From: Pseudomonas brassicacearum subsp. brassicacearum
GTDB lineage: Bacteria > Pseudomonadota > Gammaproteobacteria > Pseudomonadales > Pseudomonadaceae
Length of the DNA: 64,000 bases
Reading direction: 5' to 3'
Assembly (NCBI RefSeq): GCF_008801605.1
Contig: NZ_VZPJ01000001.1
Span: 868,001-932,000, forward strand
The notes under the pieces: generated by a model
Databases searched by the model: none
Seen by the model: only the letters and a program-made list of their open reading frames with translations
Told to the model about the DNA's origin: nothing
In this document: positions 47,190-55,870 of the stretch, in pieces
Position numbering within the stretch: the stretch's first letter is position 1
Layout: every line of letters begins with the position of its first letter
Program-made: the position numbers and the translations under genes

Positions 47190-49187
47190 TCACGCCACGC
47201 TGATCCGCCAAATCCCGAACGGCTGGTACGCCGGGTCAATCCGCATGAACTGGTACTTGCCGTACCAGGTCCAGCGATGTCCATTCATCAGATCCTCGCC
47301 CTGGGTCTGGGCGTCGTCGGGCAGGCCCATCTCCCACAGCGGCAACTCAAAACTGGCTTCCTGCGGGTTGTGCGGATCAAGGCTCACCGCCACCAGGATG
47401 AAATTGCTGCCGTCGGCGGCGCGCTTGCCGAAATAGAGAATGTTGTCGTTCCAGGCGTTGTAGATTTTCAGGCCCAAGTGGGTATGCAGCGCCGGGTTCT
47501 GCCGGCGGATGCGGTTGAGCTGGGCGATCTCGGCAATGATGTTGCCCGGCGCGGTGAAGTCCCGGGGGCGGATCTCGTATTTCTCCGAATCGAGGTATTC
47601 CTCCTTGCCCGGCACCGGTGCCGACTCACACAGCTCGAAGCCCGAATACATGCCCCACAGGCCTGAGCCCATGGTTGCCAGGGCCGCGCGGATCAAAAAA
47701 CCGGCACGCCCCGACTCATGGAGAAAGGCCGGGTTGATGTCCGGCGTGTTGACGAAAAAATTCGGCCGGTAGCATTCACGCCACGGCGATTCATTGAGCT
47801 CACTGAAGTAGGTCGCCAGCTCAGCCTTGGTGTTGCGCCAGGTGAAATAGGTGTAGCTCTGGGAGTAACCGACCTTGCCCAGCCGCGCCATCATGGCCGG
47901 CGTAGTGAACGCTTCAGCCAGGAAGATCACTTCAGGATATTGCGCCCGCACATCGGCGATCAGCCATTGCCAGAACGGCAACGGTTTAGTGTGAGGGTTG
48001 TCGACGCGGAATATCTTCACGCCTTCCTTGACCCAGCCCACCACGATGTCCCGCAGCTCCGTCCACAGGCTGGGAATCGCATCGGCCGCGTAGAAATCAA
48101 CGTTGACGATGTCCTGGTATTTCTTCGGCGGGTTTTCCGCATATTTGATCGTGCCGTCCGGCCGCCAGCTGAACCAGCCCGGGTGCTGCTTGAGCCAGGG
48201 GTGATCCTGGGAACACTGGATCGCGAAGTCCAGGGCGATCTCCAGGCCGTGGTCAGCGGCCGCCGCCACCAGGCGCCGGAAGTCCTCGCGGCTACCCAAT
48301 TGCGGGTGAATGGCCTCGTGCCCGCCCTCCTCGCTGCCAATGGCATACGGACTGCCCGGGTCGTCGGGACCGGCAGTGAGGGAATTGTTCGGGCCTTTGC
48401 GGAAACTGCGACCGATGGGGTGGATCGGCGGGAAGTACAGTACGTCGAAGCCCATGTCCTGGATCACCGCCAGGCGCGAATGCACGTCGTTGAAAGTGCC
48501 GTGGCGCTGGGGATCGTCGGTGATCGAGCGGGGAAACAGCTCATACCAGCTGGCAAACTCGGACAGCTTGCGCTCCACATCCAGCGGATACTCGGGGCTG
48601 ATGCTCAAGTACGGGCGATGATCGGCCCGGGACATCAGATCGGCACTGCGCGGTGCCAGGAACAGCGCCACCTGCTCGGTCGGCAACAAGCCGGAGAGCT
48701 CATGGTGCAAGGCCGCCAGTTGCTCGCTCAGTTCACCCGTGCTGCGCTCGACGGCCATTTGCACTTGGCTGCGCCCTTCCTGCAACTCCAGGCTGATCGG
48801 CACCCCTGCACCGAATTTCTTCTCCAACTCGTAGCGAAAACTGGCGAACTGATCGATCCAGGCCTCGATACAAAACACATAGCGGCCTTGTTCCGGCACG
48901 TTGAACTGGCCGTGCCAGCCGTTGTTGCCCAGGTCACTCATGACCTCGCTGTTCCACACTTCATCCTGCAGCGCACGCCAGCGAATGCGCACGGCCAGCT
49001 TGTCATGACCATCGGCGAAGACTTTGCTGGTCACTGTCACGTCCTGCCCAGCCACGGCCTTGGCGGCGAATTGCCCGCCGTCGATCACCGGCATGGTGCT
49101 TTCAATAGCGATACGCGGCAACAGCAAAGCTTGGGACAGCGGCAAATGCGGGTTGTAGGCCAGTTCAGTCGGGTGTTCGGCAGTCAT
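47190..49187 (-). CDS. glgE: alpha-1,4-glucan:maltose-1-phosphate maltosyltransferase
   Basis: 665 residues, the GH13_3 family length. Nucleophile Asp396 (IFRVDNPHTKPLPFW) and acid Glu425 (VIFLAEAF) align with Streptomyces GlgE Asp394/Glu423. The N-terminal domain and insertions typical of GlgE are present. It extends alpha-1,4-glucan from maltose-1-phosphate. AGGAG lies ten bases upstream of ATG 49187. An AlgU-like promoter is found about 85 bases upstream. The three-gene GlgE pathway converts trehalose into branched glucan. Confidence 0.97.
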   Translation of the reverse strand: MTAEHPTELAYNPHLPLSQALLLPRIAIESTMPVIDGGQFAAKAVAGQDVTVTSKVFADGHDKLAVRIRWRALQDEVWNSEVMSDLGNNGWHGQFNVPEQGRYVFCIEAWIDQFASFRYELEKKFGAGVPISLELQEGRSQVQMAVERSTGELSEQLAALHHELSGLLPTEQVALFLAPRSADLMSRADHRPYLSISPEYPLDVERKLSEFASWYELFPRSITDDPQRHGTFNDVHSRLAVIQDMGFDVLYFPPIHPIGRSFRKGPNNSLTAGPDDPGSPYAIGSEEGGHEAIHPQLGSREDFRRLVAAAADHGLEIALDFAIQCSQDHPWLKQHPGWFSWRPDGTIKYAENPPKKYQDIVNVDFYAADAIPSLWTELRDIVVGWVKEGVKIFRVDNPHTKPLPFWQWLIADVRAQYPEVIFLAEAFTTPAMMARLGKVGYSQSYTYFTWRNTKAELATYFSELNESPWRECYRPNFFVNTPDINPAFLHESGRAGFLIRAALATMGSGLWGMYSGFELCESAPVPGKEEYLDSEKYEIRPRDFTAPGNIIAEIAQLNRIRRQNPALHTHLGLKIYNAWNDNILYFGKRAADGSNFILVAVSLDPHNPQEASFELPLWEMGLPDDAQTQGEDLMNGHRWTWYGKYQFMRIDPAYQPFGIWRISVA

Positions 49188-49268
49188 CGAGCATCGCTCC
49201 TTTTACGCCCCATGGACGCGCTTGTGGCGGTAAAGGCCCAACGGGTCCCTGAAAAAACTCACTTAAAC

Positions 49269-49296
49269 TCCGAACCGGATCAGCGGCTAAAAGTTC
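49269..49296 (-). promoter_or_regulatory. candidate AlgU (sigma-22/RpoE-type) promoter of glgE
   Basis: On the minus strand GAACTT (49296-49291), a 17-base spacer and TCGGA (49273-49269) match the GAACTT-N16/17-TCTGA pattern with one mismatch in the -10. The start of transcription would be near 49262. Confidence 0.5.
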
Positions 49297-49398
49297 AGAG
49301 GGATTTACCCCGATGCATCCCGGGGATCAAAGCCGGTGCAAGGTGGTCAACAACAATAAGCACGACTCAAGCCATGTGCGTCACGGAGACCCGTCCCG

Positions 49399-49563
49399 AT
49401 GAACATTCCCATCCCGGCCGAAACACCCGATCCGAACATCGACGACCCCACCTTGCCCCCGCCCGGCCCTGATCCCGAGCCGATTCCAGAGAAAGACCCG
49501 CCACTGGACCCACAACCGCCGCTGGGCGACCCGCCGAGCGAGGCGCCGCCGGAGCGGGTTTGA
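49399..49563 (+). CDS. small proline-rich hypothetical protein (54 aa)
   Basis: 54 residues from ATG 49399 to TGA 49561. About 40 percent Pro, the rest mostly Asp and Glu, in PDP/PPP patterns; no Cys, no aromatic residues. GGAG lies about ten bases upstream. A disordered acidic peptide of unknown role. It is divergent from glgE and shares its regulatory region. The antisense frame at the same place is also open, so coding status needs conservation support. Confidence 0.55.
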   Translation: MNIPIPAETPDPNIDDPTLPPPGPDPEPIPEKDPPLDPQPPLGDPPSEAPPERV

Positions 49564-49578
49564 TTCAAGCGTAGTAAT

Positions 49579-49602
49579 AAAAAACCTGTTGTGTTTGCAG
49601 GC
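49579..49602 (-). terminator. terminator of the mgtC-like gene
   Basis: On the minus strand CCTG-N9-CAGG is followed by TTTTTTATT, just beyond the stop at 49614. The stem is short. Confidence 0.55.
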
Positions 49603-49613
49603 TCATAGCCGCT

Positions 49614-50114
49614 TCACGGCTTGCCGCCCTTCTCCAGCGCCCGGACGATCACCGGCATCACACTGAAGATCGCCAGCGCCAGCACCGTGCTGAGCACCGC
49701 CGTCGCCTCCCGGCCCAGCCCGGCGGCGACGCCAATGGCGGCGGTCATCCAGAGGCCCGCAGCCGTGGTCAGGCCCTTGACGTGACCTTCGTCGCCGTCG
49801 GTGTTTTTCAGGATGGTGCCGGCGCCGAGAAAACCGATGCCGGCGACCACGCCTTGTATCACCCGACTCATCGCGTCGGCCTGTGACCCGGACATCTGTG
49901 GCACCAATACGAACAGCGCCGCCCCCAGGGCCACAAGCATGTGGGTCCGCACGCCGGCAGCCTTGCCCTTGTGTTCGCGCTCGAAACCCAAAATGCCGCC
50001 CAACAGCGCGGCCATTAGCAGACGCACCGTGACCCGGGTCATCTGCTGGGCATCGGTGATGTCGGCGAATTCCGCCTGCAGGGTTACCCAGACTTCATGC
50101 CACCAGGCGTCCAT
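49614..50114 (-). CDS. MgtC/SapB family membrane protein
   Basis: 166 residues with about four to five membrane helices and the MgtC signature LLGGILGFEREHKGKAAGVRTHMLVALGAALF, followed by VAGIGFLGAGTILK and GLTTAAGLWMTAAIGVAAGLG. It is the short form without the C-terminal ACT-like domain. MgtC proteins modulate P-type or F-type ATPase activity and Mg or acid adaptation in intracellular pathogens; the role here is unknown. AGAGG precedes ATG 50114. Confidence 0.92.
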   Translation of the reverse strand: MDAWWHEVWVTLQAEFADITDAQQMTRVTVRLLMAALLGGILGFEREHKGKAAGVRTHMLVALGAALFVLVPQMSGSQADAMSRVIQGVVAGIGFLGAGTILKNTDGDEGHVKGLTTAAGLWMTAAIGVAAGLGREATAVLSTVLALAIFSVMPVIVRALEKGGKP

Positions 50115-50249
50115 GGACCGTCCTCTTTTTCATTCGATAAACGATGGACCGCAGGCGGCGCCAGAGGTGCGCCCGACCGCTGATCAGCCGCAACGAACCC
50201 TGGCTTGGCCGCGCGACCTAACGTTCATGACCCCGGAAGGAGCAACACC

Positions 50250-50486
50250 ATGACTGTCCGTATCGATGACAACCAGACCTGCCATTTCGAAACCCCCAAT
50301 GGCACCGAACAGCGCCCTGCCAGCGAGCTGACCATCATCACCGACCCGGACAAGGCCATGTCAGTCGTGGAGCTCAATGGCGACCGGGTCTACATCACCG
50401 AGGCCGAGGCCGATGCACTGACCGTGGCCGGCGCAGTCGACGGGCGCAAGCACCTGAAGGCCAGCGACAGCGGCTCGGCGATCTGA
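50250..50486 (+). CDS. DUF3203 domain-containing protein
   Basis: 78 residues, cytosolic, with the Pseudomonas DUF3203 layout: [57 protein letters not shown]. Function unknown. AAGGAG seven bases upstream fixes ATG 50250 over the longer frame. Confidence 0.88.
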   Translation: MTVRIDDNQTCHFETPNGTEQRPASELTIITDPDKAMSVVELNGDRVYITEAEADALTVAGAVDGRKHLKASDSGSAI

Positions 50487-50518
50487 ACGGCTTGAAGCCT
50501 CTGCGAGGTGTTCAATCC

Positions 50519-50603
50519 GTGGGAGCAAAGCTTGCTCGCGATGAAAACAACACGATACTTCTTGAACCGAGGTGTCTGTATCGCGAGCAAGCTTTGCTCC
50601 CAC
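50519..50603. repeat. REP pair, GCAAAGCTTGCTCGC type
   Basis: GTGGGAGCAAAGCTTGCTCGCGATG mirrored by ATCGCGAGCAAGCTTTGCTCCCAC. Confidence 0.9.
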
Positions 50604-50774
50604 TACCCCCTGGCCTCAACGGTATGTTCGCTCGTCCTCGGGTGCATCAAAGTGTCGCAGGGCCTGGGTTTCGCGGCATCTGATCCGGTTTTTATCGAAA
50701 CACCTGAGTCTGTTATGCAAACAGTTCCATGGTCATAGTGCCCCGGCCAGATAGAGGCTGATGAGCGACCGACC

Positions 50775-52187
50775 ATGAGCGATAGAATCCCCGTCCAGTT
50801 GATACAGACGTTCGAACCTGCGCCAACGAAGATAAAGGCCAGGAGCACCGACAACCTGATCCACACCCGCAGCTTCACCGGTTTGTTTCGTACCCTGCGC
50901 ATCAGCGGTGCGGGGGTTCTGTTCCTGCTGTTCTTCGGCACGGTGTGGTTGAACTGGGGCGGACGCCAGGCGGTGCTCTGGGACCTTTCCGAAAGCAAAT
51001 TCCACATCTTTGGCGCGACCTTCTGGCCCCAGGATTTCATCCTGCTGTCGGCCTTGCTGATCATTGCCGCCTTCGGCCTGTTTGCGATCACCGTGTTTGC
51101 TGGCCGCGTGTGGTGCGGGTACACCTGCCCGCAGAGTTCCTGGACCTGGATCTTCATGTGGTGCGAGAAAATCACCGAGGGCGAACGCAACCAGCGGATC
51201 AAACTGCAGGCCGCGCCCTGGGGCCTGAACAAACTCTTGCGCCGCAGCGCCAAGCACACGCTATGGCTGGCCATCAGCCTGCTCACCGGCCTGACGTTCG
51301 TGGGGTACTTCACACCGATCCGCCCCTTGGCCGAAGAACTGCTGACCCTGCAAATGGCCGGCGTGAGTCTGTTCTGGGTGCTCTTCTTTACCGCAGCCAC
51401 CTATCTCAACGCCGGCTGGCTGCGTGAAGCGGTGTGCATGCATATGTGCCCCTATGCACGCTTCCAGAGCGTGATGTTCGACAAGGACACGCTGACCATT
51501 TCCTACGATGCGGCCCGCGGTGAAATCCGCGGCCCACGCAAACGCGAGGCAAACCCGGCCAATATTGGTCTGGGCGACTGCATCGACTGCCAGATGTGCG
51601 TGCAGGTCTGCCCCACCGGCATCGACATCCGCGACGGCCTGCAGATGGAGTGCATCGGCTGCGCGGCCTGCATTGATGCCTGCGACTCGATCATGGACAA
51701 GATGGGCTACGCCCACGGCCTGATCAAATACACCTCCGAACATCAGCTGCAGGGTGGCAAGACTCACCTGCTCAGGCCTCGGCTGATCGGCTATACCGCC
51801 GTGCTGCTGGTGATGATCGGCGCGCTGGTCGTAGCGCTGATGCAACGGCCCATGGTGTCGCTGGACGTCAGCAAGGACCGTGGCCTGTTTCGGGAAAACA
51901 GCGCAGGCCAGATCGAGAACATCTACAGCCTGAAAATCATCAACAAGACCCAACAGCGCCAGGATTACCATCTGTCCCTGGTGGACGGCGACGGCTTCAT
52001 CCTGCAAGGCAAGACCCAACTGAGCCTGGCCCCGGGGGAAATCGTCGATGTGCCGGTGTCGGTGGCGATGCTCAGCGAACGGCCCGGCAAAGGCTCCCAG
52101 GAAATGACGTTCAAGGTCGCCGACAGCGACGAGCCAGGCATCTACAGCATCGCCAAGAGCCGTTTTGTCGCACCGATGAATCGTTGA
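50775..52187 (+). CDS. ccoG: cbb3 oxidase accessory protein CcoG (RdxA/FixG)
   Basis: 470 residues. N-terminal membrane helices (GAGVLFLLFFGTVWLNWGG and following), the NapH-like FAGRVWCGYTCPQSSW motif, two 4Fe-4S clusters (CIDCQMCVQVCPTGID and CIGCAACIDACDS), a further helix, and a periplasmic Ig-like C-terminal domain. CcoG is a cupric reductase that supports copper delivery to cbb3 oxidase. ccoNOQP and ccoI/S are not nearby, so this copy stands alone. Ribosome site is weak. Confidence 0.95.
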   Translation: MSDRIPVQLIQTFEPAPTKIKARSTDNLIHTRSFTGLFRTLRISGAGVLFLLFFGTVWLNWGGRQAVLWDLSESKFHIFGATFWPQDFILLSALLIIAAFGLFAITVFAGRVWCGYTCPQSSWTWIFMWCEKITEGERNQRIKLQAAPWGLNKLLRRSAKHTLWLAISLLTGLTFVGYFTPIRPLAEELLTLQMAGVSLFWVLFFTAATYLNAGWLREAVCMHMCPYARFQSVMFDKDTLTISYDAARGEIRGPRKREANPANIGLGDCIDCQMCVQVCPTGIDIRDGLQMECIGCAACIDACDSIMDKMGYAHGLIKYTSEHQLQGGKTHLLRPRLIGYTAVLLVMIGALVVALMQRPMVSLDVSKDRGLFRENSAGQIENIYSLKIINKTQQRQDYHLSLVDGDGFILQGKTQLSLAPGEIVDVPVSVAMLSERPGKGSQEMTFKVADSDEPGIYSIAKSRFVAPMNR

Positions 52188-52208
52188 AGCTTTAAGATGC
52201 CGGGCACC

Positions 52209-52324
52209 TGTGGGAGCGAGCGTGTGGGAGCAAAGCTTGCTCGCGAAGAACGATAACGCGACCTTACTGTTGATCCGTGTCGCCTGCGTCGCGAGCAAGC
52301 TTTGCTCCCACAGAAGCTCCCACA
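52209..52324. repeat. REP cluster, GCAAAGCTTGCTCGC type
   Basis: TGTGGGAGCGAGCG begins at 52209 directly followed by TGTGGGAGCAAAGCTTGCTCGCGAAG, and mirrored by GTCGCGAGCAAGCTTTGCTCCCACAG with an extra GCTCCCACAG. The outer ends are duplicated on both sides. Confidence 0.9.
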
Positions 52325-52369
52325 GTTTAAAAAGCGCAAACCACGCGTCATTCAAGACTGGGCACCACC

Positions 52370-53779
52370 ATGAAACGCTACGAGAAATTTGCCGACGACA
52401 TCGCTGAACTGATCCGCTCGGGCATGCTGGGGCCAGGTCAGCGTGTGCCGTCGGTACGCTACGCCAGCCAGACCTACGGTGTCAGCCCGTCCACCGTGTT
52501 CCAGGCCTATTACCTGCTGGAACGACGCGGCATGATCCGGGCCCGGCCGCGCTCCGGCTACTTCGTCAACACCCATGCGCCGAGCCCGTTTTCGGAGCCC
52601 GCGATCAGCAGCCAGGTGCACGAGTCCACCGAAGTCGACGTCAGTGAGCTGGTATTTTCGGTCCTCGACTCGATCAAGGACCCGGCCACCGTACCGTTCG
52701 GCTCGGCATTCCCCAGCCCGATGCTGTTCCCACTGCAACGGCTGTCCCGTTCGCTGTCCAGCGCAACACGGGACATGGACCCGCGAATGGTGGTCACGGA
52801 CATGTCGCCAGGCAACCCGCAACTGCGCCGACAGATCGCCCTGCGCTACATGGTCGGCGGGTTGATGCTGCCCATGGAGGAGCTGTTGGTCACCAACGGC
52901 GCCCTGGAAGCGTTGAACCTGTGCCTGCAAGCCGTGACCGAGCCCGGCGATCTGGTGGCGATCGAAGCGCCAGCGTTCTACGCCAGCCTGCAGGTACTGG
53001 AGCGCCTGAAGCTCAAGGCCGTGGAAATTCCCGTGCACCCGCGCGACGGCATCGACCTGGACGTGCTGGCGCAGACACTGGAGCGCCATCCGATCAAGGC
53101 CTGTTGGTGCATGACCAGCTTCCAGAACCCCATGGGCGCGACCATGCCCGAAGAGCGCAAACAGGCGTTGGTAGAGTTGCTGCGCCGCCATCAGGTGCCG
53201 CTGATCGAGGACGACGTGTACGCCGAACTCTATTACGGCCAGCAGGCCCCCAAGCCTGCCAAGGCGTTCGACACCGAAGGCTTGGTGATGCATTGCGGTT
53301 CGTTCGCCAAGAGCCTGGCACCGGGTTATCGCATCGGCTGGGTCGCCGCCGGGCGCTACGCGCAGAAGATCGAACGGCTCAAGCTCATGACCTCGTTGTG
53401 CGCCTCGATGCCGGCCCAGGCCGCCATCGCCGACTACCTGCAACACGGAGGCTACGACCGTCACCTGCGCAAACTGCGCTATGCCCTGGAGGAACAGCAA
53501 AGCGCGATGCTCGCCGCCATCGCCCGCTACTTCCCCGCCCAGACCCGGGTCAGCCAGCCGGCGGGGGGCTACTTCCTGTGGCTGGAGCTGCCGGAGCAGA
53601 TGGATTCGCTCAAGCTGTTCCAGATGGCCCTGGCCCAGGGCATCAGCATCGCGCCGGGACCGATCTTTTCACCAACCCGGCGTTTCAGGAATTGCATCCG
53701 CTTGAATTACGGCAGCCCGTGGACCGAGGCCTCGGAAAAGGCCATGGAGACGTTGGGGCGGATTATTCGCTCGTTCTGA
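52370..53779 (+). CDS. MocR-type regulator (GntR HTH fused to aminotransferase fold)
   Basis: 469 residues. GntR winged helix at the N-terminus (MLGPGQRVPSVRYASQTYGVSPSTVFQAYYLLERRGMIRARPRSGYFV), linker, then fold-type I aminotransferase with the PLP lysine in HCGSFAKSLAPGYRIGW and ligands in TSFQNPMGA and IEDDVYAELYY. MocR proteins sense PLP or amino compounds and regulate neighbouring genes. No divergent target is evident; the gene ahead is ccoG and the one behind is convergent. Confidence 0.94.
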   Translation: MKRYEKFADDIAELIRSGMLGPGQRVPSVRYASQTYGVSPSTVFQAYYLLERRGMIRARPRSGYFVNTHAPSPFSEPAISSQVHESTEVDVSELVFSVLDSIKDPATVPFGSAFPSPMLFPLQRLSRSLSSATRDMDPRMVVTDMSPGNPQLRRQIALRYMVGGLMLPMEELLVTNGALEALNLCLQAVTEPGDLVAIEAPAFYASLQVLERLKLKAVEIPVHPRDGIDLDVLAQTLERHPIKACWCMTSFQNPMGATMPEERKQALVELLRRHQVPLIEDDVYAELYYGQQAPKPAKAFDTEGLVMHCGSFAKSLAPGYRIGWVAAGRYAQKIERLKLMTSLCASMPAQAAIADYLQHGGYDRHLRKLRYALEEQQSAMLAAIARYFPAQTRVSQPAGGYFLWLELPEQMDSLKLFQMALAQGISIAPGPIFSPTRRFRNCIRLNYGSPWTEASEKAMETLGRIIRSF

Positions 53780-53800
53780 TATCGGGTTGTCCGTCAGACC

Positions 53801-53870
53801 GCCATCGCGAGCAAGCTTTGCTCCCACATCGGAACACTGTCCCCTGTGGGAGCAAAGCTTGCTCGCGATA
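53801..53870. repeat. two REP arms in reversed order
   Basis: GCCATCGCGAGCAAGCTTTGCTCCCACA (53801-53828) followed by TGTGGGAGCAAAGCTTGCTCGCGATAG from 53845, between convergent genes. Confidence 0.9.
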
Positions 53871-53894
53871 GGGCCAAAACAGACACCCCAGGAC

Positions 53895-54641
53895 TCAGCG
53901 CCCGCCCCCCAGATCCACAAACGTCCCGGTCGCATACGAAGCCTTGTCCGACAACAGCCAGATAATCGCTTCGGCCACTTCATCCGGACGCCCGCCCCGA
54001 GCCATGGGGATCGCTGATTCCAGCTTGCTGACCCGGTCCGGGTCACCGCTCAGGGCATGGAAATCGGTGTAGATGTAGCCGGGACGCACCGCGTTGACGC
54101 GAATGCCTTCGCCGGCCACTTCCTTGGACAAGCCGATGGTGAAGGTGTCCAGCGCGCCCTTGGAGGCCGCGTAATCGACGTACTCCCCCGGTGCGCCCAA
54201 GCGCGCGGCCACCGACGAGACGTTGACGATGCTGCCACCCTGCCCGCCGTGCCTGGGCGACATGCGCAGCACCGCGTGCTTGGCGCAAAGAATCGGCCCC
54301 AGCACGTTGGTCTTCATGATCTTGAGAATGCGGAATTCGGACATTTCATCGAGCCGGGATTTCTGCGCGACCGTGCCGGCGTTGTTCACCAGGGCGGTGA
54401 CACGGCCCAGCTCGGCGTCCACCCGGTCGAACAGGCCGATCACTTCGTCTTCGATGCTCACGTCGGCCCGCACGGCAATCGCCTGCGCGCCCTTGGCCCG
54501 GACCTGTTCGAGCACCTCCTGCGCGGCACTCTCATCGGACTGGTAATTGATGCAGATCCGATAGCCCAACTCGGCAGCCAACAGCGCCGTGGCCGCCCCG
54601 ATTCCGCGGCCGCCACCGGTGATGACGATGACTTTATCCAC
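53895..54641 (-). CDS. short-chain dehydrogenase/reductase
   Basis: 248 residues. Rossmann TGGGRGIG, NNAG, catalytic Ser in VNVSSVAAR and YxxxK in YVDYAASKGALD. It acts as an NAD(P)-dependent oxidoreductase of unknown substrate; C-terminal YATGTFVDLGGGR resembles FabG-like SDRs. GTG 54641 (VDKVIVITGG) is preferred because GGGGGAA stands five to six bases before it; ATG 54656 and 54680 are alternatives. It lies 78 bases from the DyP peroxidase on the same strand. Confidence 0.9.
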   Translation of the reverse strand: MDKVIVITGGGRGIGAATALLAAELGYRICINYQSDESAAQEVLEQVRAKGAQAIAVRADVSIEDEVIGLFDRVDAELGRVTALVNNAGTVAQKSRLDEMSEFRILKIMKTNVLGPILCAKHAVLRMSPRHGGQGGSIVNVSSVAARLGAPGEYVDYAASKGALDTFTIGLSKEVAGEGIRVNAVRPGYIYTDFHALSGDPDRVSKLESAIPMARGGRPDEVAEAIIWLLSDKASYATGTFVDLGGGR

Positions 54642-54719
54642 GTTTGCTTCCCCCATTCCACGGATAGACATCCGGCCCAAGAATAGCGTTCACGTCACGC
54701 TTTGCACAAACCGTTGCGC

Positions 54720-55598
54720 TTACCGGGCCAGGGCGCGCAGATCCAGGCGTCCGTCCAACAGTGGCGGGCACCAGTAATAGCCGCCGGTGATTGGCCGGCT
54801 CATGCGATACAGGCCATCGGTGATGCCGTCTTCCAGGCCACTCATGCGGCGCAGTTGTGCCTCGAAAGCATCGAGGGAGAAACCGAACGCCAGGAACATC
54901 AGCCCCGCACGGTCGCCTTCGATCCACGGCATGGAACGACGCACCACGAACGCCTCCGGGGCGAAGCTTTCCTGGGCGGTGCGCTTGACGTGGGCCGATT
55001 CCGGCGCGTCGTCGAGTTCTTCGTTGTCGCTCAGGCGACGGCCCATGATGTTGTCGCGCTCATGGGGTTGCATCGCCGCGAAGCCATCCAGATCGTGCTG
55101 CCATTGCTGGATCGCGGCGAAACTGCCACCGCGCACCCCATCGACTCCCTGGGTCAGGGCGGCGGCGATGGCCGCTTCGTCGTGAGGGTTTTCGGTGCCG
55201 TCTTCGTAGCCGGTCAGGTCATGGCCGGTCATATGGCGGAAGGTTTCGTTCATCTGCACCAGGCGCAGCGCCGGGGCCAGCACCGCCTCGATGGCGCGAC
55301 TGCGGTGCATCAGCTCGCCGCGGTCTTCGCCGTGCAGCCAGCACCACAGCGCGTGTTGGGTCGAGGGGTTGTCCACGCCTACGCCGGCCAACGCTGGGAA
55401 GGCTCGCAAGCCTTCGACCTGGGCGCCCAGCGCCTGGACCAGCGATTCGCCAAAACCGACCACGGCCCGCCCATCGACCAGCAACAGGAGTTTGTCTATC
55501 GCAGCCGGCAATGCCTCGACCGATTCCAGGGCAAAAAACAAATGACGGGCCTGAGGCGGAACAGGGGTGGCGAGAATGCCGGGCTGGTAGTAACTCAT
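54720..55598 (-). CDS. Dyp-type heme peroxidase
   Basis: 292 residues, class of cytosolic YfeX-like DyPs, without Tat signal. GYEDGTENP holds distal Asp132 (GxxDG motif) and the proximal heme ligand is His203 (ESAHVKR). It reduces peroxide with various donors; the physiological substrate is uncertain. AAGGAG five bases upstream fixes ATG 55598. No encapsulin gene is near. Confidence 0.94.
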   Translation of the reverse strand: MSYYQPGILATPVPPQARHLFFALESVEALPAAIDKLLLLVDGRAVVGFGESLVQALGAQVEGLRAFPALAGVGVDNPSTQHALWCWLHGEDRGELMHRSRAIEAVLAPALRLVQMNETFRHMTGHDLTGYEDGTENPHDEAAIAAALTQGVDGVRGGSFAAIQQWQHDLDGFAAMQPHERDNIMGRRLSDNEELDDAPESAHVKRTAQESFAPEAFVVRRSMPWIEGDRAGLMFLAFGFSLDAFEAQLRRMSGLEDGITDGLYRMSRPITGGYYWCPPLLDGRLDLRALAR

Positions 55599-55870
55599 GT
55601 GAACTCCTTTAGAAAGAGCGCAAGTTTACCCGGCAGCCGTGGGTTTGTGTGGTTTGCCATGCGACACCGAAAAGCCGGCGACCGAAGATTTTCGTAGGAA
55701 CACTCCTGCGGTCCAGTCGGACGACTCCGAAGCGCCCTTGAGCCGGATGAGCACCGATTGCCGAACAACCGAAAACCTCCTAGATTGACCACCCCAAGAT
55801 GCACTCAGGCATCGAAAGCTGCTGGATGCAGAGCGGCTTGAACCACCGCCATCCAAGGAGACGGTCCGAC

